Shown here piece by piece: positions 23,822 through 35,225 of a stretch of 64,000 nucleotides of DNA (positions within the stretch are counted from its first letter, which is position 1; each line of letters starts with the position of its first letter). The stretch lies in assembly GCA_001949185.1 (NCBI GenBank), contig BDGG01000010.1, forward strand, positions 31,131 to 95,130, read 5' to 3'. Made by a program: the position numbers and the translations under genes. The notes beneath the pieces are model-generated. The model ran no database searches. It was not told the origin of the DNA and was given only the letters and a program-made list of their open reading frames with translations. This DNA is from Ramazzottius varieornatus. Lineage: Eukaryota > Tardigrada > Eutardigrada > Parachela > Ramazzottiidae.

Positions 23822-24735
23822 TGTATCACAGATCCTATCAGCTGACAGTGGGCAATAAACTGTGCGTTTTTCGAACCTATATTGCTTGGGTGTATAGTGA
23901 CTTACAGGGTGATCACGCCAAGTGACTACCACCTCCTAATATTCATGGCGCTCTCGACTGCGTGTACGTCGGTCCTCAGAACTGTTTTTCGGTAGATCAG
24001 GTTGGCACACTGTCTTTGGCTGATTGAGTCCCAACATGGAGACCTTGATTGGTTTCCGGTAAACAATTACCGCTTTTCGAAAATTTCAAATTTTCCTACT
24101 AGACTTTTTCCAGTACAACAGTGCCTCTTCGATTCTGTTCTAATTTGAGTCATTGCCTTCTGGAATGTTTTGTTTTCGCTGAGAACGGAACAGGTTTACG
24201 TGTCTTCTTGTGCGATCGCCAGTTACGGTTTACCACAGGACGGCTGTTGACGCCGAACAGTCTGTGCTGTCGTTTCTTCTGACGTTAAGACAGCCTCTTC
24301 CGGACGGAACCTGGATACTCCGCTTCATTAAGCTCGAAAGGGAGAGATCATTGAGTACTTCTAACCCCCTAACCCTTTCCGTAATTAAAACCGTCCCCTC
24401 AAAGCAATGTCAAATCAAATCGGGAGGACCTACGCAGGTTAATGGGTGAATGTTTTGGATACTGATCAAGCCTTCTCGGTGGGCGAGCTCACGAGAGTAG
24501 TGAGTGACAGTACAGTAGCGCAATAAAAGGATCTGTAAGCAAACAGGGTGCGCGACTCGACCGGGGGACGCATGAGTGGTACGGGCTGTATGAGTCACGG
24601 CTCAGTTTAGTGACTCAAAGTGTGCACGGGCAGGTCATTGGCTGCACTTACGCCCAGCGCGTGCACAACTCCTATTTTAAATGCGGCGACTTTTCATGGT
24701 GACGTCCTCTTGCTCGCGTCACACCTGTAATCCAG
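23822..24735. other. intergenic, no gene seen
   Basis: No coding region with family support. It is bounded by the Tigger relic on the left and the receptor fragment on the right. Confidence 0.5.
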
Positions 24736-25360
24736 ATGAACAGAACCACTACTGTGTCACATTTTCCGGCAGGTCCGGATATTCTTCGCGGTACGGTTTA
24801 CTTTTCTCAAGCATTCTTGGTGCTGTTTGGAATTATACCTCCGTTAGTGGCATTTGCCAATAACCGTGATCTGCGGAGTCCTTTCAACCTTTACATCATT
24901 AGCGTACTCATAGCTGAGCTGTTTGCCTGCCTCAATATGGTCATGATGGCTTCGCAAACTCTCTGGATCACTGTCCGACAGCACAAGCTGACTTGTCAAG
25001 CCGAGTTAACCGTTTCGTATGCGGCAATAACCCTGTACCTGGTATCCCACTTGATGATCAGTGTCAACCGGATGTGGGCAACATTCCTTCCAGTTCATTA
25101 TCGAACTCATCACACTAGGAAGACAGCATTCCTTGTTTGCTGTGCTGCGATTATTTCCGTCCTGATTTTGGTTGTTCCTTACACAATACGCAATACGCCA
25201 TACACCGTACCTAGAAACGCCTTTGCGGTTTTGCTCAATAGTCGTCGGCTCACAACCAATCTATCAATATGTTGTATTCGGGACGCATGTTACCGCTTTG
25301 TTCCTGATCCTGCTGACATATCCACCTCTGTTAGTCAAGTAACTTCATCGATATCGGATA
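24736..25360 (+). pseudogene. rhodopsin-like GPCR fragment with frameshift
   Basis: The ORF from the ATG at 24736 encodes TM1 (AFLVLFGIIPPLVAFANNRD), TM2 (FNLYIISVLIAELFACLNMV), an extracellular Cys, TM3 (LTVSYAAITLYLVSHLMISVNRMW) and TM4 (KTAFLVCCAAIISVLILVV). The DRY position reads NRM, as in several divergent orphan receptors. After PRNAFAVLL the frame is lost: TM5 (ALFLILLTYPPLLVK) continues in another frame near 25230-25340 and then stops, and no TM6-7 follows. A small intron could explain the shift, but without TM6-7 a decayed receptor copy is more likely. Ligand unknown. Confidence 0.65.
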
Positions 25361-26739
25361 AAGTACAGGGTAATTCAGAATCACTGGACGGGCTTTGAAG
25401 TGCTGCAGAAAAATTAACACTAATCCAGCTGGCTCCCAGTTTCGTGAAGCATACTTTAGTACAAACTTCAAAAACTCAAAATCATTGTGGTGAATTTCGC
25501 TGTAGGCTACATGAGCCTCAAAAAATTTAGTGGAAGAAATGTGAACAACCCGGAAATCGGTAGTACTTTCGAGACAGCAAAGTGTGCACACTTGAAATAT
25601 TTCTTCTGGAACATGAGCATACTTAAACTTTTTTTCGCTAATGCTATCTAGATCGAAACTTCATTGAGTAAAGGAATAAAAACAGATCCTGTTGTGATAT
25701 CCTAGACTGGTGCGATCTGCCACAGTCAATCTAGCGATTGCAGCAGAATTTTCCTGTTCATTCCCACGTTTTGATTTTTATGCAGACTATAGAGGGTAAA
25801 CTTTATTTTCATTGAAAGCCTGTGTAAGAGTTTATGTAAAAAATGTATCACTATGGGCACCCCTGTTTTTGAAATCAGTCTGTCCTTCGGAATTTTTTGG
25901 CCAGATTTACGCCGCGTTACAACCGAATATACTGTAGTATCTTGACCACAGCTCTGTAGTAATCTTGACCATCCCATCGTAGTAACTTTGTGGCAGCATT
26001 GTACTACTTTGCCCGACTATGTCTGACAGTGAGGTTGTTGATGATAAAGCCAGTGACGAAAAACTTTTGCCAGAGAATTGGACCGAGTGCAATTGAAACC
26101 GAAACGGACTCGGCGTGCGACCAAGGCCGTGGCCGAAGACCGAAAAACGGGTGGACGATAGAGAAACCTCAACTGATTATGACAGTAGATGAAGCTGTCG
26201 CAATTCGAGTTAGGCTAATAGCATGCACGCCAATAGACCCATTGTGGGATGGTGCGCTTGATTAAAACATGGTTTCTGTCCCTCAATAAAACTCGGGGTG
26301 TCGATAGCTGTTTGCCGGATCAGGGGTTTACTGATTAATCAATTAAGTAGGGGTGCCTTTAGCAAAACAGAAATTAAATAGGGGTGCGATAGGGGTGTCT
26401 ACAGCCAAACAGGGTTTTCAGGGGTGCCCGTAGCCATTTCCAAGAATGATTCCGTATTCCATATTTCGGCAAAATATGAAACTATGAAAGGTGTTCAATC
26501 GGCTGACATTGAACTAACCATCAGATCATCTCCACTTTTGGGTAATAGATGAAGAACGACATCCCGAGCCACGTACATCCAATCCAACACTTTTGGGTCA
26601 GGAATAATGCAATACTGACCCAAACTAATAAGGCCACAAGGCTAAAAACCATTTGACGCTTGTGGCGACCGACTGATCGAATGTCTTATTAAAGCAGAAG
26701 GTGAGCTTTTTTGACATACGTTCTAAACATCGGCCGAAC
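25361..26739. other. intergenic, degenerate sequence
   Basis: No supported gene. Around 26280-26440 short phrases recur (GGGGTG..TAGC..AAACAG, four times with variation), suggesting a decayed tandem repeat. The rest shows only short ORFs without family support. Confidence 0.4.
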
Positions 26740-26776
26740 TGAGAGCGACACGAAGTCCGGCTTCGTGTCGCTCTCA
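26740..26776. repeat. perfect 16-bp stem hairpin
   Basis: TGAGAGCGACACGAAG (26740-26755) and its exact complement (26761-26776) flank the loop TCCGG. The GC-rich stem in a decayed region suggests a recent foldback or an element centre. Confidence 0.8.
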
Positions 26777-26866
26777 AATTGCCTAACTCACAGACCACTG
26801 TCGGGAGCAAAGAGTACGAGGTGAACGACATACTTTAGGCATAGCGGTTTTTCCACCAATAATTCG

Positions 26867-29045
26867 GCCATATTTTACTTATCCTACCCCTATACTATTA
26901 TAACCCGAAAAAGGCTTCTGACGAGGTCGTGGATCGTTTGAGAAGGAATGTTTGAGCAGAAATCGAAACACCATATCCTCGACACGCTCGTCCTTCGAGG
27001 CCTGACGTCGCTTATGAGTTATTCGTCAAACTGCACTCATAACCACACTCTTTGTAGAAATATCTTAGGACGAAGTCAACGATCCGAAAAAACTTATGGA
27101 AAGACCCGCCGAAAGACACGATCGAACAGTTACTCGAGTTCCTTATGCACTCGATTAACGGAGACCGTTTCATCGAGAATCCAGCAGCGATCGCATTAGT
27201 GAGTTCGGCCGGTTCGGCTCCACCCACGTGCTTGGTTTCGATTGGCTGGTTCTGACGCTAATTCAGCTTCTTGCGCTTAACGGGTAGCATATCAACCTCT
27301 GGAATTCCAGTTCATTCCAGACTACTTTTTTCTCGAACCTCAGCTCGCCGGGCTCTGTCCAAGGCCTAACAAAAACTCACGATCCGAATTCGATTAGAAT
27401 CTCGAGTCTGGTCACTGCTGGTACGGTTTGAATTTCCAATCAAACATAGTAAAGCATGGTCCACACTCTGAAATTTCATTCGAAGATTTCCGGATAATCT
27501 CGAATCAAGGGTAGGGTGATAAAAAAAAGTGACATTGATCTGTTCTTTAGTACGATGGTGACGAGGGTCAGTCCACTGATCTGTTCCCGGCATCTTTACT
27601 TCCATTTCGAGACCGCCATTGATTATTTTTTCTGAGGTTATTAATTTTTGGGCAAACGCTCCTGGAATGAAAAACAGGAAAGGAATTCCAGGTACTGCAA
27701 TAGTTCTTTGAATTCTACTTTTTCAATCTTTCCTGGTGTATAATTTAAGTTCAAAGTTCTCTTTTCGGTCTGCACCTGCGTGTCTGTTGCAAACTCAAAA
27801 ATTCGCATTCCACAATCGTATTATTATTGAAGTCGAAAACCGCTTTCACAGTGCGCGATGGTGTTGAGTTGGCCGTTCTTCGCAAAGGTAACCAGTACAG
27901 AATTTGTCCCTAAAAATGGTAAGAGTTTTCACGGAAACTTAGGTACATTATATTAGGCGTTCTCTGAGAGCCGACAGCATCCCTGTCTTCGACGAAATAT
28001 CTCTTGTGTTTTTCTTGATTTAAAGCAAGCTGCAAGCGAGCCGAAGGCGAAGCGAACAGCTTGTAATTGCTACTGATATATGCATCCATTGGGATTTTGT
28101 TAGAATTTCCAGAGTGTTACAGCTGTGGCATACGATGATATAAATGATGATCGCGAATCCACAGGAAAGAGATCAGGATCGACATGATTTTCGTAAACCC
28201 CGTCGTTCAGGTTTAACTGTAGCGTTGGCTATTCTTTTTGTTTGCCATGAGCTGTTTCTTCCACTGCAGCTGTGTTTCGGCAGTTCTTTAGCAGTTCGGC
28301 TTCAAATACTGCGACCGTAACTGCAGCTTTGTTGTTCAGAGCTTTAACTGCTTCCATGACTGCTTAAACTTCAAGAGGCATTATGTGTCCTACGCCTATA
28401 CTATTATAACGCGAAAACAAACTGTTGACGTGGTCGTGGACCGTTTTGAGAAGGAATTCTTGGACGAAAATCGCAACACGATGTCTCCGAACTGCTCGGA
28501 TGGGACCAGATAATTATTTTTTTGGACGAAATCCCAAACGTACTTGCCGGTGTAGCAATTTACGTTTCCTTACTTTTGATTAATCTCGCTTGCAACATTG
28601 GCAACTAAGGGCCAGGCAAGGGTTATTCGAGACTAGCAGCTACAAATTCGCATTAGACCACCTGTGCAAGGTTCATGAAAACGCTGACATTCGGGGATTC
28701 TTTCTGGATAAACTAAAATCAATGGCCTGCCTGGCGAACGATAATCCGTTTGTCGGCTGGTAATACTTTGGTGCTACAGTATCCGGGTTTCCGAGAAAGT
28801 GAGACAGGGAAGAAGGACGGGGCTCTGGGACTGGCTTTTCATCTTTTTCAGTTGAAATTTCGTGTGGTTTCGTTCTAGGGAAAAAGTTTTGGATTGCAGA
28901 TATGAAGTTATTCTGTCTATCACCAAGGCGCACGTGAGCATCTCTCTTCCTGTTATTATAGCCCGGAAAAAGCTTCTGAAGAGTTCCCGGACCATGACAG
29001 AGGGGCTTCTCAACGAAGATCGCAGTACCATGTAGGCAGCACTTT
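26867..29045 (+). repeat. three diverged copies of an unknown coding-like repeat
   Basis: Copies lie at about 26880-26995, 28390-28490 and 28945-29030. Aligned without gaps, the second reads TIITRKQTVDVVVDRFEKEF then LDENRNTM, the third VIIARKKLLKSSRTMTEGLL then NEDRSTM, and the first TIITRKRLLTRSWIV before a frame break. Conservation at amino-acid level with decayed frames points to fragments of one transposon-encoded protein, family not recognised. Copy 1 is preceded by the GTACGAGGT..AACGACAT motif also found in the Tigger relic at 23.4 kb. Between copies (27.0-28.4 kb) I see no gene. Confidence 0.55.
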
Positions 29046-29502
29046 CGAATCATGCCACTTCATGTTTCTCCGAAGAGATATAGAACGTGCTCTTTCGTTT
29101 CCGTGCTTCTGAGTGGGCTGATTAAAACTGACTCATAACGCTGGAATCGAAATGCAAGCAAACCGCCTGAGGTCAGTCAAAGGTTATTTATTTCGAACTA
29201 CGGCACCATTAAACTTTTGAAAGACCGCCTGCCTTCGAAAAAATCACTATCTAAACGATTAATGAAGAGCAAAAACCATTCGTCATGATCAGCTAATAAG
29301 AAAAGCGGAACTCCACGCCTGTCGTACGTTGCCATCCACGGCGAATCAGACGTGCACCCTAATCTAGAACTGATTCATACGATATCAAGCGCTGTTTCCG
29401 CGATATCACAAGCTTCAGTCGAGAATAGGGGAATTGCAAAGCTAGCAGCAGAATTTAGAAAACGAGCGTTAATAGATTTCCTTATATATATTTTTGGAAA
29501 AG

Positions 29503-29610
29503 CGTTCGCAGTCACGTGACAGGCCCATGAAATAATGCCCGGGTGATCATGATTTGGTCAGCAACCTCCGGATCTACTTTACGGGTCTGTCATGTGACTG
29601 CGCAAAACGT
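29503..29610. mobile_element. short hairpin MITE, 108 bp
   Basis: The ends form an inverted repeat around GCAGTCACGTGACAGGCCC (left) and the complement of GCAGTCACATGACAGACCC (right), with about 55 nt between. No coding capacity. Confidence 0.55.
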
Positions 29611-31284
29611 TGGAGGAAATACAGTACGCTCTCCTACGGTGTCAGTCAGCTGAAGTACTGCTCAAGGAAATTATTCACCTGCTCAAATCGACTGACTATT
29701 GATTTTCCCTTCGTTTTGTGAGTCACAAAAGAATTCACTATCTTTATAAGTTCAAACATTTTTCAATGGATTCGTTTCGAGCAGCGGTTTGTTCCGTGGA
29801 TTTCTTCGCATGCCCTGCGATTCCCCTGATGTGGTAAAACTGGTTCGGGTGCTGGTCATGAATCTTGAAGTCCCACATCTCGATTAAACGCCTGTTTTAG
29901 GGTTGGCACAGTGAAAGGCGAGCAAACTGATAACTCGGCCGGCGAGTACTAGCTTCTCGTTTTCACTAGCACAAATACTCGTTCTCACTCGTTCAGAGGC
30001 GACACTTGCGGTTACTCGTTTCAGAAATCCGTACTACAGGCCGGTCAAGCCAACTTGGTACCACACACAACATCAACATCACACAATATCAACTCGATCA
30101 TTATCCAACTTCGAAACTGTTTTCCTTGATTTAAAATCCTATTTAGCCTCTCAAGAGAAATTACTGGCCGGAAAGTTGTTCAGAACAAGTTGGAATCGAC
30201 ACAAAACTAGAGAAGGTGGGAGGAGAAGAAACACAACTTTTGCAGTTTTCGAGACTGTTTTTCAGTATCTGACTACGCTCCTGCAGTTTGGTGTTCAACA
30301 TAATTGAAACGAAGTCTGAGCTACAATGAATGGGGTCGCAAACGTTAGTCCGCCGTTCGGAGCCATAGCTCGAATTTTCGCCGTAAAACCGTTTTCCCGG
30401 CAAAATGGACACATTTACCAGCTTTAATTCCTTTCCCGAGCTATTTCGATATCCTCATAGCCTTCTTTGATTTTTATAAACCGCTTAGAAAGTTTTAGAC
30501 TTATCTAGATCAGATTGGGGGTTGCTACCCAAAAACAGGATCCTGCAGAGTGCATTTCAGTCGCGGCGACATGTCTTCCAGATCGGAAATCATATCAGTC
30601 GATTGTTCAAAGCTGTTTCTTGCTGTAGTGTAGCGAATCATAGCTCAGTCGACAGAGCTTAAAAAGTTGTACGGGCAGTGTGATCAAGGAGCGGAAAAAG
30701 AGCAATCTGAATTTTTTGACGTCGAAGTTCGAGGTGGTAGCAAGTTGGCTTAAACGGGCTGTAGATTGGACCGGATAAACGCCGAGTCAGAACTCGATGG
30801 ATTCAACTACATACTGAAGTGTTGGCATATGCGAAGTGATTCATTGGCGCAGCAAGATTCTCGAAAACCCAGTTGAGACATGATTATTTTTTAGTGTTAA
30901 GTGAGTTTCTACCGTGTGGAATTAAGCGATATGCAAATCGCATTGCAGATTCTAGCCCAGATGATTCCAGACATAGTGTAACTCCTGCCGAAGACATATC
31001 CATACATGGCTCACCGGTCTCGCTGGAACTCGTCGACTATTTTTAATAAATTTATTGTAATTCATGAACTTGTATTCCTCAATACGAACTTGAATCTCTT
31101 TTCCTACATATTTTGTCACAGGTGTAGGAAAAAGTTTCTCTGCTTCCGTCAAGTTCTTAGGTCATAGTTTAATCAACACACCCAACCATGGTACTTGCAA
31201 CTCCGCGAACTTAAAAAGCGAGCCGCAGAAGAGCCTTTCTCTTGTATTGTTTAGCGAGAACAATCTGCAAAATCTTAGTTTTCA
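29611..31284. other. intergenic or long 5' intron region
   Basis: No gene with family support. Upstream exons of the membrane-protein exon at 31285 may lie here but I could not identify them; a run of CTCGTT/ACTCG phrases near 29945-30020 is a diverged simple repeat. Confidence 0.4.
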
Positions 31285-32058
31285 GACTCTCCGGTCAAAG
31301 CTTCCCTCAGTCAGGCAATTACTAATTTGACTGTACTTGTTGCCGGAGGAGTTTATGGCAACCCCATGCTGTCTATCGATCAGTCCGGAATAGTACAGGG
31401 CATTGTGCAGTATGATCTGTTCCGGTCGTTGAACGAAGTGGACTTAGCTAGATCACTTTTGTCTTTGAAAATCAACAAGTTTCAGAATGCTCCTCGAAGT
31501 TACTCGTACTGGTTGCGCGACTGGTATCTGCCTGTTTACTCTGACCATGGTCAAGCCGCTGTTCTTCAGCGGGTTTTTACTCTTTTAGCGGAGCACTTCC
31601 CCACCATAACCGACAGGAGCGGCATGCGGAGGTATTCGCGCAACATGACAAATCTGGCGGAACTGGTGCACTTCTGGAGCGGTGCGGCGATCGCTAGTCT
31701 ACGGACTGTTGCAGGGAATGCTTTCGGCTGGTCAAAAACGGACGAAAAGGAACTGCTGCAAGCACAAAACGACTTTCCAGATATTCATTATGCAGACGAC
31801 GAAAACTATTTGATGACGCAGGCCACTGTCTCGTTGGATCTCGTGGAATTTGCAACGCCGACACACAGTTCGACGCAATTTACGCAAGCGAATTTCACTC
31901 TTCTACAGAGTATCTTGATTCCCCTTGTTATCGTCGCTACTGTTGGGACACTACTTGTTTTTAATGTGCAAGAAGAAAGCGGAGCCAGGCAAAGGTTTTG
32001 GGCGCGAACCAGAAGGCGCCGAACAAGTACATTTCATCAGTACCGCTGTCGCACTTGA
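31285..32058 (+). CDS. 3' exon of a putative type I membrane protein (possibly partial)
   Basis: A 258-codon open exon begins after a good acceptor (ttttcag at 31278-31284) and runs in frame through ITNLTVLVAGGVYGN, SYWLRDWYLPVYSDHGQAAV, FTLLAEHFPTITDRS, LAELVHFWSGAAIASLR and NAFGWSKTDEKELLQAQNDF. It has N-glycosylation sequons (NLT, NMT, NFT), one C-terminal membrane helix (LLQSILIPLVIVATVGTLLVF), and a short, strongly basic cytoplasmic tail with RRRR. The extracellular portion is dense in conserved-looking Trp, Tyr and Gly and is free of stops, unlike neighbouring relics, so it is likely real or recently lost. I do not recognise the family. No matching upstream exons were found, so it may be the 3' end of a broken gene. 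Confidence 0.55.
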   Translation, partial: DSPVKASLSQAITNLTVLVAGGVYGNPMLSIDQSGIVQGIVQYDLFRSLNEVDLARSLLSLKINKFQNAPRSYSYWLRDWYLPVYSDHGQAAVLQRVFTLLAEHFPTITDRSGMRRYSRNMTNLAELVHFWSGAAIASLRTVAGNAFGWSKTDEKELLQAQNDFPDIHYADDENYLMTQATVSLDLVEFATPTHSSTQFTQANFTLLQSILIPLVIVATVGTLLVFNVQEESGARQRFWARTRRRRTSTFHQYRCRT

Positions 32059-32158
32059 ACCCCGACATTATCAAGCTCCTCGATGACGGACACTCTCTTT
32101 CTACTTCCGATGTCACATATGACACCACTGGTCCCGATCTTGCGTCTGATTTTTTTCC

Positions 32159-32370
32159 CAAGTGGCGCACATTTCCAGTGTTATAGGCTAGGAACGTGCC
32201 CTACTGGAGAACAGCGATCTATCGAGTTTGGTTGTTTTCCTCAGTGGCGCATGTTTACATTGTTATTACCAGCAAAAGTGCGTCACGTGGAAAACGATCT
32301 TGCACGAGGTGATAGTCGGCCTACGTGGCGCACGATCTTACTGTAAGTATCCGACAGCGTGCGCCACTTC
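32159..32370. repeat. cluster of three ~48 bp palindromic repeats
   Basis: Copies at 32159-32208 (right arm eroded), 32242-32290 and 32322-32370, spaced by about 32 nt, each with GTGGCGCA..and..GCGCCACTT arms. Spacers share AAAACGATCT and GAGTTTG phrases. The family is the one found in SMC5 and MRE11 introns. Here it lies between the membrane-protein exon and the Jerky-like gene rather than in a recognised intron. Confidence 0.75.
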
Positions 32371-32532
32371 GAAAAACGATCTTGCCAAGTTTGTTTGCCG
32401 GGTTCCCATCAGGACAAAGAGAAAAAAAGACATATCCGAGCTTCCAGATTTGGCTTTCGGATGGTACATGTAAACGGATTATACAGCTAAACAACAAAAT
32501 TCTCACTACATCGGTGTGGATCCCGTTGTTGC

Positions 32533-35225
32533 CTAGTTCTTCTTGGACCTCGACTTCATAGCAGAAACTTTAGGTTTGAGTTTTGGCAGGAGAGTCGTCT
32601 TGGCTTTTGATTATGAAGCAGACGCGGAAGGTTTCTTTATGGGAACTGTAGCGGTCGGAGCTCGTGCCTTGTCTCGTTTTGCTCTGGCCTTCGGAAGGTG
32701 TCCTTCAGGAACGTCCGCCGTAGAATTGATGTTCGGCGGTGGTGCAGAGACGTCGCTTGCTATCTCCGCAGCCACCTGCTTAGCCGTCTTTCTCTGTCGC
32801 TTTGGTGTGGCTTTACAAGGGTATCCTTGGTTAGTGGGGCTTTCATCTTCGCTGTCTGTCGCGCTCTCCTCTACCACCTCGATGTTTCGCTTCCCGTTTC
32901 TCAAGCCTTTGACTTTCTCTCTGTTCTTTTCTATCGCGGCTTTCTTTGCACTGATGTGAGTGCTCTCTGTGAGGATTCTTCCATTGGAAACATCGAGACG
33001 GGAATCTTTCTCCCGCCGTTTCTCCTGAGGAGCACTGCGCAGCAAATTCTTATGAAATTCCAAAGCTACCACGGAGCCTACCGATTCCTCCGTCATGATT
33101 CTTTGATTTCCAAGAGGCAGCTGGTTGTCTTATCTTCAGTCAGGCCAATCTTTTCGCGAGGAATCTTTGCGATGTCTGCAAAATGCTCGTCACTTCCAAC
33201 TTCCGCCTCTTCCACGATTTCCAAGTGAGGATTCACTGTGCCCCTGAGCAGCCTGGTGTTGAACGGAAAAGTTTCAGTTCTCCGAAATCCTTCTTTCAAC
33301 AGTCCATCTTAAAAGAAAAGCATTCAGTAGGATAACATCCGCATAACAAGTATATTTAAAATCTGTGCAAACAAACGCGACAAGATTGTTTATCCGAGAA
33401 GCGTACGCTTTCCGCCAACAACAGAGGTGGCTCGAGATATTAAAACGGTCCGCAGTCTGAGCCCTTTTTCTACGGCGTTCCTTGTCAGGTCCGTGCTCGG
33501 CAGAACCTTGACTGATAACCCATGAAACTTCGTAGAAAAAGGGCAAGGTTGCGGACCTTTTCAACACGTCCAGTCGCTCCTGACCAGCAACAGCGACAAC
33601 GTCAGTTGACGATCTGACGGATTTTTCCGCCTAGTTTTACTGCTGGATTTCCTGTCTGCTGACGCTTCATCGCAGATAGCCAGATAACCTTGGCAAGTAA
33701 GTTCTTACCTAAGTTGAACGAGTACGGTGGACAGTCTGGTCTCCACAGTTTGACGATGTGAGCAGGGAAGTTGGTGCGAGAAACCTAGAAATCCAGAAGA
33801 AAAGTTTTGTCAAACTCACCAATGTTTACAAGATCGGCGACTCATAAACACGGGTGTCACTCACATCGATGGTGGTGTCAAGCCTGGAATCGCGAAGATA
33901 ACTGTGCCACTTCTGCTTTACTCCGCCGAACACCTCCTTATCTAACGGCTGTAAGAAAGCTGTCTGGCCAGATAGAAGAACGACCACCCTGATTTCCTTT
34001 TCATGCTCCATACAGGCCACGAGAAAGGGGATACAGCTCAGATGGGAAGAATGTCCGTCGCAAAACAATACGTTCTGCAATACGAGAAAACTCGCAAGGT
34101 TAACCTTGGTGCCATTCAAGTGGAGACAGGTGGAAGGTTCATAGAGTAAAAGTATCATCGCCAAAACGGGTGCGCGTACAAGGCTTACCTTGGGACACGT
34201 GATGGACGAAAGAAATTCTTTCTCCAGGAATTCGGTCAGAACGTCAGTATCCATCACTCCCGAAGAACTAGTGCCAATGTAGCACGCATCGCGGGTGTCT
34301 CGGAAGTGCGACTCAATATGCATCTTCCCTTTGTACAGAATCAACGGACGTAGCATCTTTCCAGCTGCGTTCCCCATAGCTAAGAGTGAAATGTTCTCTC
34401 GGTCGCTCTCCGAGCCTTTTACGTGACCACTGCTTCGTTCACGCCTCTCTCCGCGTATATCCTGTCGTACAGTTCCGCCAACCGAAATCCCGACTCATCT
34501 AGGTTCCAGATTCCGCTAGGATTGTCAAGAAATCCTTCGTCGCTTAAATTCTGAAGAAGCGAGATCCATTCTTGGCAGCGGGCCGCTGTCCATTCCCGAG
34601 ACTTTTTGAAGCTCAGCGCGCTCAGTATCCGCAAAGAAACTTCACGGTTTCTCCGAAGAAACTTCCGGTGCCATTGATTGGTGAACTTAGCCCAGTCCAT
34701 GCTTAGAAGAAAGTAACACCGCTAACTAGGTTATCCTTGGTGCATTACCAACCGGAAGTTGGCTGTCAGACAATTCCTTTTTAGCATATGGCTGATGCTA
34801 CCCGAAGGTTATCCTTCGTGCGATCAACATTTAAGTAACATCAGACTCACCTTTCGCAATGGCGATGGCTTGACGATCTTGATCAAAGAACGTTTACCGA
34901 GAGGAACACCGATCTTGGAGCAGCGGACGAGGATTTCTCTAATTTCCGCCTCTTCTTCAAGTGTGAAGGTGTTGGGACGGCCGACCTTCTTTTGATGCTT
35001 TCCGTTGAATTTGTTGCCCAGGGTCTTGTGAGGTATATCGTAAATCGCGGCCGCCATCCTGATGGACATTCCATCGTTAACAGCAGCCAAAGCAAGCTCC
35101 ATTTCCGGATGAGATTTCATAAATCGCCGTTTTGGACGTTTAATCGTGGATGTCAAGTGAGCAGGAGCGGGAGGTGGGCCTTCGGGAGTCACAGAAGTCT
35201 CTGAAGAACAGCGTGCGGCCATCAT
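32533..35225 (-). pseudogene. pogo/Jerky-type DDE transposase-derived gene, frameshifted
   Basis: Minus strand. Exon 1 (from 35225) has a psq-type HTH (LALAAVNDGMSIRMAAAIYD..PHKTLGNKF) and a CENPB-type block (KVGRPNTFTLEEEAEIREIL). Exon 2 (34701-34419) reaches the first catalytic Asp in GIWNLDESGFR. The frame then shifts by one base near 34440 before the next block (KGSESDRENIS..GNAAGKMLRPLIL). A 118-nt intron precedes the second Asp (LFCDGHSSHLS); the third is in FLQPLDKEVFGGVKQKW. All three acidic residues remain. Later exons carry GFRRTETFPFN and a long Lys/Arg-rich tail ending SRSKKN* at 32533. No terminal inverted repeats were found, so it may be a retired transposon or a decaying domesticated gene. 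A sequencing error could also explain the single shift. Confidence 0.7.
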
